Made by a program: the position numbers and the translations under genes
Part shown: in pieces, positions 30,499 to 38,411 of the stretch
Layout of the letters: each line of letters opens with the position of its first letter
How positions within the stretch are numbered: position 1 is the first letter of the stretch
Source: Actinoplanes sandaracinus
Lineage (GTDB): Bacteria > Actinomycetota > Actinomycetes > Mycobacteriales > Micromonosporaceae
Length of the DNA: 64,000 nucleotides
Reading direction: 5' to 3'
NCBI RefSeq assembly: GCF_030009775.1
Contig: NZ_JASCTH010000026.1
Coordinates: forward strand, 109,363-173,362
Notes under the pieces: generated by a model
What the model was told of the DNA's origin: nothing
Databases searched by the model: none
The model's input: only the letters and a program-made list of their open reading frames with translations

Positions 30499-31365
30499 TC
30501 AACGGTCGCGGACGGCCTCGTCGAGCGCCTTGCGCATGGCCTCCTCGGGGGCCGACGGCAGCCCGGTGAACTGCTCGAACTGGCTGAGCGCCTGGGCCAG
30601 CAGCAGGTCCAGACCGGAGAGGACCGGCACGTCGTGCTTCGCCGCGGAGGCGGCCAGCGGCGTCGGCCACGGGTCGTAGAGAGCGTCGAAGAACACGCTT
30701 CCGGGACGCCAGGACACCTGCTCGGCCAGGTGGTCGGCGGCGCCCTTCGGGACGGTGGAGATGATCGCGTCGGCGTCGAACGCTCCGGGCGCGCCGGACC
30801 ACGCGACACCCTCCAGAGCGATGTCGAGGGCGACCGCGACCGGGTCGAGCTGCTCGCGGGCCTCGGGCCGGCGGGTGACCACCGTCACCTTCCGCGCGCC
30901 CAGCTGGGCGGCCGCCCCGAGGGCGGCACGGGCGGTGCCGCCACCACCGAGGACGGTGATCCGGGGTGGGTCGACTTTGGCGGCGTGCCGGCCGGTGCCG
31001 GCGCCGAGCCCGGCCTCACGCAGCACCCGCACCATGCCGACGACATCGGTGTTGTCCGCGTGCCAGGTGCCGTCGCTCTGGTGGACCAGGGTGTTGGCGC
31101 AGCCGACCGCGATCGCGAGCGGCGACGCGGAGGACGCCAGCCGCAGCGCGGTCTCCTTGAGCGGCATGGTCAGCGACAGGCCGGCCCACTCCGGGCCGAG
31201 GCCGGCGATGACATCGGGCAGCTCAGACTCGGCGCACTCGATCGCCGTGTAGGTCCAGTCGAGCAGGCCACTCGCGGCGAAGCCGGCGGTGTGGATGAAG
31301 GGCGAGAGCGAGTGCGCGATCGGCTTGCCGCACACCGCGGCCTTACGGGCTCTCTGTTCGATCAC
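30499..31365 (-). CDS. aroE: Shikimate dehydrogenase
   Basis: Reduces 3-dehydroshikimate to shikimate with NADPH. The 288-residue protein has substrate-binding KPIAHSLSPFIHTAGF (about 14-29), the catalytic Lys in LTMPLKETAL (about 64-73), NTDVVGMVR (about 104-112) and the nucleotide-binding loop VLGGGGTARAALGA (about 133-146). The start is GTG. It lies between the mltG pair and the inserted MFS gene. Confidence 0.95.
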   Translation of the reverse strand: MIEQRARKAAVCGKPIAHSLSPFIHTAGFAASGLLDWTYTAIECAESELPDVIAGLGPEWAGLSLTMPLKETALRLASSASPLAIAVGCANTLVHQSDGTWHADNTDVVGMVRVLREAGLGAGTGRHAAKVDPPRITVLGGGGTARAALGAAAQLGARKVTVVTRRPEAREQLDPVAVALDIALEGVAWSGAPGAFDADAIISTVPKGAADHLAEQVSWRPGSVFFDALYDPWPTPLAASAAKHDVPVLSGLDLLLAQALSQFEQFTGLPSAPEEAMRKALDEAVRDR

Positions 31366-31536
31366 GCGACAACCATATAAGCGACCGGCGGCGGTGCCAT
31401 CTCCCGGGAGGTGACACCGCCGCCGACGGCTCAGAGGATGCGCGGGTCCGAGCGGTTCCCGATGCCGGTGCGGGCAGATCTCGGTCCACCGGTCACCGGG
31501 ACGACACCCGAATGGTCTTCACCATCGATGCCCGCC

Positions 31537-32718
31537 TCAGCAGTCGGACAGCGGGATTCCGTTGTCGCATGCCTTCTGCTTGTTCTTCTCGTGCTCCGCG
31601 TCGGTCGCGGCGAAAGCCGACCGGCCCTCCTTGTCGACCGCGACGAAGAACAGCCACGGCGCGTCCGGCGGCTTCATGGCGCCGGTCAGCGCCGCCCGGC
31701 CCGGACTGTTGATCGGCCCGACCGGCAGGCCCACCACCGTCTCCGAGTTGTACGGGTTCTTCGGGTCGTTCATCTCGGCCTCGGTGAGCTTGCCCGAGTG
31801 CTTGGCCTTCTTGCCGTTGAGTTCCAGCCAGTAGTTCGTCGTGACGTCGAACTGCAACGGCATCTTCTTCTTGTACGCCCGGTTGTAGGCGACCCGGGCG
31901 ACCTTGGGCAGGTCTTCCGCGTTGCCCGCCTCGGCCTGGGCCAGCGACGCCACGATCAGCGCCTCGTACGGCGAGACCCGCACGTTGCGCTGCACCTCGT
32001 CGGCGAAGCTGACCTCGCCGGTGACGGTGAGGAAGCGGTCCACCATCGCCTTCAGGATCTGCGTCGCGTTCGCTTTCGGGTCGAACTCGTAGGTGTCCGG
32101 GAAGAGGAAACCCTCGGCGGACTTGGCGACCGCCTTGTTGTCGCCGCGGGTGAACCACCAGTCCGGCACGCCGAGAGCCGCCGGGTCCTTCGCCGCCGCC
32201 TCGAAGTCGGCCGCCGGAATGCCGGTGCCCTTGGCGAGCAGGTCGTACGTCTGCTTGGCGGTCTTGCCCTCGGGGATGGTCACGCCCTTGCTCAGCCGCG
32301 TGTTCGGGTCGAGCAGCTGGGTGACCGCGTGTTTCGCCGCCATCTGGCGGCGCAGCACATATGTCCCGGACTGGATGTTCTTGCTGCGCGGCTCGGCCTC
32401 GGTCGCCTCGACGAAGGCCTTGGTGCTCTTCACCACGTCGGCCTTGACGAGCTCGTTGCCGATCTCGGTGATCGAGGCGCTCTTCGGGATCGTCACCTCG
32501 ACGGGGCCGGTGCCGAGGCCGTCGTAGTCGGCGGCGACGAAGAAGCCCGCGACCTTGGTGTAACCGAAGTACACTCCGCCGCCCAGCACAGCGAACAGCA
32601 GAAGCGTCAGGAACAGGGCGATCGCCGAGCGTCCGCGGCCCTTGCGGGCCCGGTCACCGCCCTTGGCGTCGCCCGGTTCGGCGTCCTCTTCGAACGCGAC
32701 GTCCAGTTCGTCGATCAT
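31537..32718 (-). CDS. mltG: Endolytic transglycosylase MltG/YceG, copy 1
   Basis: Membrane-bound enzyme that cuts nascent peptidoglycan glycan strands and so sets their length. The 393-residue protein has a charged cytoplasmic N-terminus, one transmembrane helix (about 32-54), a LysM-like region (IPKSASITEIGNELVKADVV), and the YceG catalytic domain with the conserved Glu in LIVASLAQAEAGN (about 262-274). It ends in a Cys pair (KACDNGIPLSDC). The ATG at 32718 has GGAGG seven bases upstream. A diverged paralogue lies directly upstream. Confidence 0.92.
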   Translation of the reverse strand: MIDELDVAFEEDAEPGDAKGGDRARKGRGRSAIALFLTLLLFAVLGGGVYFGYTKVAGFFVAADYDGLGTGPVEVTIPKSASITEIGNELVKADVVKSTKAFVEATEAEPRSKNIQSGTYVLRRQMAAKHAVTQLLDPNTRLSKGVTIPEGKTAKQTYDLLAKGTGIPAADFEAAAKDPAALGVPDWWFTRGDNKAVAKSAEGFLFPDTYEFDPKANATQILKAMVDRFLTVTGEVSFADEVQRNVRVSPYEALIVASLAQAEAGNAEDLPKVARVAYNRAYKKKMPLQFDVTTNYWLELNGKKAKHSGKLTEAEMNDPKNPYNSETVVGLPVGPINSPGRAALTGAMKPPDAPWLFFVAVDKEGRSAFAATDAEHEKNKQKACDNGIPLSDC

Positions 32719-32946
32719 GTCGCTGCCTCCGCTACCCGTCCGACTCCGCGGGTCCTCTACCAGGTTCCCTGCGTCGACGACCTTGTGGCGGTCGAACACA
32801 GCGGCGCTGACGCGCACCATACCCACATCGATGGTCCTCCGCCCACCCTGGCCACGGTGCTCCTGTCACCGGACGACCCGGCGCCCTGCCTAACGCGGTG
32901 CGGCCGGATGGAGAAACTCCGTCCGAACGCACCACCCGCCAGGGGG

Positions 32947-34125
32947 TCACCCACAGATCGGAATACCGTTCTTACAGGCGATCTTCTTGTTGTCCTCATG
33001 ATCGTCGTTGGTCACGCCGTACGCCGTCGTGCCCTTGTCGTCGATTGTCACGAAGAAGTAGAAGTTGCTCTTCGGCGGGTCCATCGCGCCCTTCAGCGCC
33101 ACCTCACCGGGATTGCTGATCGGCCCGATCGCCATCCCCGGCACGTTGTACCGGTACGGGTTGTCCGGGTTGTGCAACTCGTCGGTCCGCAGCTTGTCGG
33201 AGGACTTCGCGCCCGCGCCGGTCAGCCGCAGCCAGTAGTTGACGGTGCTGTCCAACTGCAGGCACCCGCACGGGAAGTCGCCGTTGTACGCCCGGTTGTA
33301 GAGCACCCGGGCCACCGGGCCCATGTCCTCGTCGAGCAGCGCCTCGACCTGGGCGATCGAGGCCGCGACCAGAGCCTCGTACGGTGAGATGTTCTGGCTC
33401 TTGAGCTTGCTGTTCACCGTCTCGACGAACTTGAGCTTGTCCATCTCGGCGTTGAAGTTCTTGATGATCGGCTTGAGGATGTCCTCGGCGGTGGCCTTCT
33501 CCGGGATCTCATAGGTCGCCGGGTAGAGGAACCCCTCGATGTTCTTCTTGTCGACCTTCTTGCCGTCGTTGCGCTTGAACCACACCGCCGGCACACCGAG
33601 CGCCTGCGGGTCCTCGGCGGCCTTGTCGAAATCGGCGACCGGGATGCCGCTGGCCTTGGAGAGCGCCTCGAAGACCTGCATGTGGGTCCAGCCCTCGGGG
33701 ATGGTCACCCGGTTGCCGGCCTTGTTCTTCAAGTCCAGCAGCATCAGCAGCGCGGCGCTGGCCTTCATCTCCTTGCGGACCTTGTACGATCCGACCTGGA
33801 TGTCCTTGCTGTCGGTATTGTTCTTCGCGGCGCTCACGAACGCCTCGGGGCTCTTGACCACGCCCGCCTTGTGGAGGGTCTCGGCGATGGCGGAGGCGCT
33901 GTCACCCTTCTTGACCTCGACGACCACCTCGCCGGTACCGGGACCGTCGTAGTCGGCGGCCAGGAACATCCCGGAGAAACGCTGGTAGCCGTACCAGGCG
34001 CCCCCGCCGAGGACGCCGACCAGCAGCAGCACCATGACCACCGCGACGACGGTCCGCCCGCTGCCCTCCTTGCGGCGATGTCGCCATCGCCCGGGATCCG
34101 GGTTGCTCTCGTACCTGAGTTCCAT
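32947..34125 (-). CDS. mltG: Endolytic transglycosylase MltG/YceG, copy 2
   Basis: Second YceG-family protein, 392 residues, with the same layout: cytoplasmic arginine-rich start (GRWRHRRKEGSGR), one membrane helix (about 24-46), LysM-like part (VKKGDSASAIAETLHKAGVV) and catalytic domain with the Glu in ALVAASIAQVEALLDED. An extra FPCGCLQLDS segment adds two cysteines, and the end KIACKNGIPICG matches the Cys-Asn-Gly-Ile-Pro pattern of copy 1. The ATG at 34125 lies 13 bases after ruvX. This is the position of the single mltG in most actinobacteria. Confidence 0.92.
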   Translation of the reverse strand: MELRYESNPDPGRWRHRRKEGSGRTVVAVVMVLLLVGVLGGGAWYGYQRFSGMFLAADYDGPGTGEVVVEVKKGDSASAIAETLHKAGVVKSPEAFVSAAKNNTDSKDIQVGSYKVRKEMKASAALLMLLDLKNKAGNRVTIPEGWTHMQVFEALSKASGIPVADFDKAAEDPQALGVPAVWFKRNDGKKVDKKNIEGFLYPATYEIPEKATAEDILKPIIKNFNAEMDKLKFVETVNSKLKSQNISPYEALVAASIAQVEALLDEDMGPVARVLYNRAYNGDFPCGCLQLDSTVNYWLRLTGAGAKSSDKLRTDELHNPDNPYRYNVPGMAIGPISNPGEVALKGAMDPPKSNFYFFVTIDDKGTTAYGVTNDDHEDNKKIACKNGIPICG

Positions 34126-34138
34126 GTCAGCGCTCAAC

Positions 34139-34600
34139 TTAAATCTGCCTCCGCTGCGCGTTGAGCCAGCCCTGAAGGATCTCCACGGCGGCGGCCTGGT
34201 CCACGACCGCACGCTGACGCTTGCCCCGGACGCCGCGCTCGGCGAGCCGGCGGCTGGCCACCACCGTGGACATGCGCTCGTCGGTCAGCACGACCGGCAC
34301 CGGAGCGATCACCGCGGCGAGCCGGTCCGCGTACGCGCGGACGTGGCCGGCCGCCACACCCTCACGCCCGTTGAGCGCCACCGGAAGCCCCACCACGACC
34401 TCGACGACCTCGAACTCGGCCGCCAGCCGCGCCAGCTCCGTCATGTCCTTCGGTGTGCCGTCGTCCCCGGTCTCCTGGTCCCGCGGCACGGTCGCCACCG
34501 GGCTGGCCAGAATCCCGTCGGGATCGCACCTGGCCACCCCGACGCGCACCTGGCCCACGTCCACCCCGAGGCGGACACCCCGAGCGAAGCGCTGAGTCAC
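34139..34600 (-). CDS. ruvX: Putative pre-16S rRNA nuclease RuvX/YqgF
   Basis: RNase H-fold protein of the YqgF family, implicated in 5' maturation of 16S rRNA and once proposed to be a Holliday junction resolvase. The 153-residue protein begins with GVRLGVDVGQVRVGVARCDP (catalytic Asp), continues VVVGLPVALNGREGVAAGHV and LTDERMSTVVASRRL, and ends with a conserved DQAAAVEILQGWLN. I use the GTG at 34600 with AGGGTGA upstream; an earlier in-frame start at 34651 would add 17 unconserved residues. Confidence 0.93.
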   Translation of the reverse strand: MTQRFARGVRLGVDVGQVRVGVARCDPDGILASPVATVPRDQETGDDGTPKDMTELARLAAEFEVVEVVVGLPVALNGREGVAAGHVRAYADRLAAVIAPVPVVLTDERMSTVVASRRLAERGVRGKRQRAVVDQAAAVEILQGWLNAQRRQI

Positions 34601-34822
34601 GCCATCACCCTGCGCAGCAGCAACACGCGCCTCCAGTCCCCGATTACGCAATGACGCGAAGAGTAGCGATCGATCGTCTCGATGATCGTCTGCCCGATCG
34701 CGCCCAAGAGCTTAGCCCCCTCGCTGGCCGGAGCGCCGCCACCCGGCACAAGGCCTAAAGTTCTGCTAAGGAATCCGCGACCTCTCCGGCAGCGTGTGAT
34801 CACCCACCGTGATCCGAACGCG

Positions 34823-34856
34823 GAAGGCGTCCTGGGCCGCGGCCCAGGACGCCTTC
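34823..34856 (-). terminator. 34-bp perfect palindrome after alaS
   Basis: Two 17-base arms form a perfect inverted repeat with no mismatch (start GAAGGCGTCC, centre GGCCGCGGCC). It lies 33 bases past the alaS stop, in a spacer of about 290 bases without genes before ruvX. In RNA it would be a very stable stem without a U-run, so a terminator is likely; as DNA, it could also be a protein-binding site. Confidence 0.7.
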
Positions 34857-34889
34857 GAAACTCTCAGCTGAATCTCAGCCAGGTGGATC

Positions 34890-37571
34890 TCACGCCTTGT
34901 CGGCGACCGCCTGCTCGATCGCGGTCAGCAGGCGCGGGGCCTCCGCCGCCGGGACGCCGCCACCCTGCGCCAGGTCGGCGTTGCCGCCGCCCCGGCCGGA
35001 CAGCGCCGCCTTCACCAGGTCCTGCGCCGAGATGCCGCGGCTCTTCGCCGCGCCGTTGATCGCCACGATCAGCGACGCCTTGCCGTTCGCCCGGGAGGTC
35101 ACCGCGACCACCGCCGGACGCGCCGCGTCGATCTTGCCGCGGACCTCCTGCGCCAGGGTGCGTACGTCGTTGCCGGCCGCACCCTCCGGCGCCTCGGTGC
35201 CCACGTACGCCACGCCGCGCACGTCCTTGGCGCCGGACGCCAGCGCCGCGGCCCCGCCGAGGACCATCTGCGCCCGCAGCTTCTCCAGCTCCTTCTCCGC
35301 GTCGCGCAGCGCCGTGACGGTCTGCTCGACCCGGTCGGCGACCTGCTCGCCGGGAACCCGGAACATGTCGGCCAGGCGGGACACCAACAGGTGCTCCTTG
35401 GCCAGGAAGCTGAACGCGTCCAGGCCGACCAGAGCCTCCACCCGGCGTACGCCGGAGCCGATCGACGCCTCGTTGAGGATCTTCACGAGGCCGAGCTGAC
35501 CCGACCGCGCCACGTGGGTGCCACCGCACAGCTCACGGGCGTAGTCGCCGACCTCGACCACCCGGACCTCGTCGCCGTACTTCTCGCCGAACAGCGCCAT
35601 CGCGCCCAGCCTGCGCGCCTCCTCCTGCGAGGTGACGAACGCGTTGACCTCCAGGTCGCGCAGCAGCACCTCGTTGATCTGCTGCTCGACGTCGAACAGC
35701 ACCGACGGGCTGACCGCGCCCGGCGTGTGGAAGTCGAACCGCAACCGGCCCGGCGCGTTCAGCGAACCCGCCTGGGTCGCCGACTCGCCGAGGAAGTTAC
35801 GCATCGTCTGGTGCACCAGGTGCGTCGCGGTGTGCGACCGGGAGATCGCCTTACGGCGGGTCACGTCGATCTCGGCCAGCGCCGTCTCGCCCGAGCGCAC
35901 CTCGCCGCGGACGACCCGCGCCTTGTGCACGATCAGACCGGGCAGCGGCTGCTGCACGTCGACGATCTCCAGCCGGCCGCCGCCGACGTTGATCACGCCG
36001 GTGTCGGCCTGCTGGCCGCCGCCCTCCGCGTAGAACGGGGTGGTGTCCAGCACCAGCTCGACGAAGTCACCTTCGCCGGCCACCTCGATGCGGCCGGAGC
36101 CACCGATCAGCGCCCGGACCCGGGACTCCCGGGTGATCTCCTGGTAGCCGGTGAACTCGACCGGGCCGCCCGCGTCCAGCGCCGACCGGTACGCCGAGAG
36201 GTCCGCGTGGCCGGTCTTGCGCGCCGCCGCGTCCGCCTTCGCCCGGGCCCGCTGGTCCGCCATCAGCCGGCGGAAACCGTCCTGGTCGACCTGCAGACCC
36301 TGCTCCTGAGCGATCTCCAGGGTCAGGTCGATCGGGAAGCCATAGGTGTCGTGGAGCTGGAACGCCTTGTCACCGGAGAGCTTCTGGCCCCCGGACGACT
36401 TGGTCTCGGTGATCGCCGTGTCCAGGATCGTGGTGCCCGACTTCAGCGTGGAGAGGAACGCGTCCTCCTCCGCGTAGGCGTAGGTGGAGATGCGGCCGAA
36501 CTCCTCCGCCAGCTCCGGGTACGACGGGGACATGCAGTCGCGCGCCAGCGGCAGCAGGATCGGCAGCGCCGGCTCCTGCCAGCCCAGCAGGCGGATCGAC
36601 CGGATCGCCCGGCGCATGATCCGGCGCAGAACGTAACCGCGGCCCTCGTTCGACGGCACGATGCCGTCGCCGATCAGCATCAGCGCGGTCCGCACGTGGT
36701 CGGCGATCACGCGCAGGCGCACGTCGTCCGGGTGGCTCTCGGACGCGGCGTGGCCGGAGTGCGCCCCGTAGGACTTGCCGGTCATCTCCGCGGCGCGGGA
36801 CAGCACCGGGCGGATCTCGTCGATCTCGTACATGTTGTCGACGCCCTGCAGGATCGACGCCATGCGCTCCAGGCCCATGCCGGTGTCGATGTTCTGCTTC
36901 GGCAGGTCACCGACGATCGTGAAGTCCTCCTTCGACTTCACGTCGGTGATCTCGTGCTGCATGAAGACCAGGTTCCAGAACTCCAGGAAGCGATCCTCGT
37001 CGGCCTCGGGGCCGCCGTCGGGCCCGTACGCCGGGCCGCGGTCGTAGTACAGCTCCGAACACGGGCCCGCCGGACCGGGAATGCCCATCGACCAGAAGTT
37101 GTCCTTCTTGCCCCGGCGCACGATCCGCTCGGCCGGCATGCCGGTCTGCTTCCAGATCTCGATCGCCTCGTCGTCGTCGAGGTAGACCGTCGCCCAGATC
37201 CGCTCCGGATCGAGGCCGAAACCGCCCTGCTCGACGGACTTGGTGATCAGCTCCCAGGCGAGCGGGATCGCGCCCGCCTTGAAGTAGTCACCGAACGAGA
37301 AGTTGCCGTTCATCTGGAAGAACGTGCCGTGCCGGGACGTCTTGCCGACCTCGTCGATGTCCGGCGTGCGGATGCACTTCTGCACGCTGACGGCACGCGA
37401 GTACGGCGCGGTCTGCTGACCGAGGAAGAAGGGGACGAACTGCACCATGCCGGCGTTGATGAACAGGAGGTTCGGGTCGTCGATAGCGGGCAGCGGGGCA
37501 CTCGGGACAACCGTGTGCCCGTTCGCCTCGAAATGCGCCAGATAGCGCCGCTTGATCTCCGCCGTTTTCAT
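34890..37571 (-). CDS. alaS: Alanyl-tRNA synthetase
   Basis: Charges tRNA-Ala. The 893-residue protein has the class II catalytic core (about 1-260: ADDPNLLF-like motif, RTPDIDEVGKTSRHGTFFQMNGNFSFGDY), the tRNA-recognition helices, an editing domain with zinc ligands HTATH (about 580-584) and CGGTH (about 683-687), and the C-Ala coiled domain ending LLTAIEQAV. The ATG at 37571 has GGAGGAG six bases upstream and overlaps the preceding stop (ATGA). Confidence 0.97.
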   Translation of the reverse strand: MKTAEIKRRYLAHFEANGHTVVPSAPLPAIDDPNLLFINAGMVQFVPFFLGQQTAPYSRAVSVQKCIRTPDIDEVGKTSRHGTFFQMNGNFSFGDYFKAGAIPLAWELITKSVEQGGFGLDPERIWATVYLDDDEAIEIWKQTGMPAERIVRRGKKDNFWSMGIPGPAGPCSELYYDRGPAYGPDGGPEADEDRFLEFWNLVFMQHEITDVKSKEDFTIVGDLPKQNIDTGMGLERMASILQGVDNMYEIDEIRPVLSRAAEMTGKSYGAHSGHAASESHPDDVRLRVIADHVRTALMLIGDGIVPSNEGRGYVLRRIMRRAIRSIRLLGWQEPALPILLPLARDCMSPSYPELAEEFGRISTYAYAEEDAFLSTLKSGTTILDTAITETKSSGGQKLSGDKAFQLHDTYGFPIDLTLEIAQEQGLQVDQDGFRRLMADQRARAKADAAARKTGHADLSAYRSALDAGGPVEFTGYQEITRESRVRALIGGSGRIEVAGEGDFVELVLDTTPFYAEGGGQQADTGVINVGGGRLEIVDVQQPLPGLIVHKARVVRGEVRSGETALAEIDVTRRKAISRSHTATHLVHQTMRNFLGESATQAGSLNAPGRLRFDFHTPGAVSPSVLFDVEQQINEVLLRDLEVNAFVTSQEEARRLGAMALFGEKYGDEVRVVEVGDYARELCGGTHVARSGQLGLVKILNEASIGSGVRRVEALVGLDAFSFLAKEHLLVSRLADMFRVPGEQVADRVEQTVTALRDAEKELEKLRAQMVLGGAAALASGAKDVRGVAYVGTEAPEGAAGNDVRTLAQEVRGKIDAARPAVVAVTSRANGKASLIVAINGAAKSRGISAQDLVKAALSGRGGGNADLAQGGGVPAAEAPRLLTAIEQAVADKA

Positions 37572-37858
37572 CGGTTCTCCTCCTGCGAGCCGGGCCACGC
37601 GTCGTCACGCAGCTCGGCGAACTTGTCCTCGTACAGCTCCCCGGCGGCGAACGCCTCGTGGATCTGCTGCTCCCGCTCGGCCATGCCGTCGCGGACGTCT
37701 TCCACGAAGCTTCGCAGCGACTCCACGAGGCCGCCAGCGGATTCCGACAGCGAGGTGGCGATCCCGGTCGGGGTGAACTCATTGGCCTTCTGGTTGAGCT
37801 TGCGGACGACGAGGGCGCCGACGGCCAAGCCGACACCGAGCCATAGCAGGCGCTTCAT
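37568..37858 (-). CDS. Small membrane-anchored protein (DUF6167-like)
   Basis: A 96-residue protein with an N-terminal membrane helix (LLWLGVGLAVGALVVRKL) and a charged, probably helical tail (SLRSFVEDVRDGMAEREQQIHEAF). Such proteins regularly precede alaS in actinobacteria and their function is unknown. Overlaps alaS by 4 bases and follows the DUF948-like gene by 24. Confidence 0.8.
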   Translation of the reverse strand: MKRLLWLGVGLAVGALVVRKLNQKANEFTPTGIATSLSESAGGLVESLRSFVEDVRDGMAEREQQIHEAFAAGELYEDKFAELRDDAWPGSQEENR

Positions 37859-37882
37859 GACGGCGGTTTACCTTTCCTCAGC

Positions 37883-38332
37883 TCAGCGGGCGGCCTTGCG
37901 GCGCTGCTTGATCGCGGCGCGAACCTCGCGCTCATCCTCGGCGGACCGGCGGGCGTTCGCGGCCTTGCGCAGGCCGTAGCCGAACGAAGCCACCTTGACC
38001 AGCGGATTCGCGGCGGCGGCCGACACGACGGTGACCAGGTTCGCGACGTTTGCGGTCACGTTCTGAGCGTGCTCCGTCATCGTGTCGACCTTGGCGAGTT
38101 GGACGTTCACTCCGTCCAAAGAGACCTGAACCTGGCCGAGCGCCGTGTTCACGTTCTCCACCGTGGTGTTGACGTTGGTGAGCAACGGACCGGTCCGGTC
38201 GACCAGGTCGTTGATCGCGTTGGTCGTGGCGTCGATGGTGCGCCCCAGCTTGAGGATCGGCACGGTCAGCACGAGGACGAGCATGAGGAAGGCGCCCGCC
38301 GCGACAAGACCTGCGATATCTCCGTCATTCAT
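37883..38332 (-). CDS. DUF948-like membrane protein
   Basis: A 149-residue protein with an N-terminal membrane segment (VAAGAFLMLVLVLTVPILKLG) and a long amphipathic helix rich in Asn, Thr and Val (NVNTTVENVNTALGQVQVSLDGVNVQLAKV), typical of the DUF948/YtxG family, then a basic tail. The family is of unknown role; some members are stress induced. Gene order with the next small gene and alaS is conserved in actinobacteria. Confidence 0.8.
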   Translation of the reverse strand: MNDGDIAGLVAAGAFLMLVLVLTVPILKLGRTIDATTNAINDLVDRTGPLLTNVNTTVENVNTALGQVQVSLDGVNVQLAKVDTMTEHAQNVTANVANLVTVVSAAAANPLVKVASFGYGLRKAANARRSAEDEREVRAAIKQRRKAAR

Positions 38333-38411
38333 GTGGCGCGTTCTCCTATTCGGGTGGTCACCGGTCGGCGGGTCAACGAGCAGACCCTACCGTCCGTGAC
38401 CACCGCACGCG

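Noticed and set aside
35391..37979. Long plus-strand frame opposite alaS
   Set aside because: Antisense artefact of GC-rich codons, no domain recognisable.
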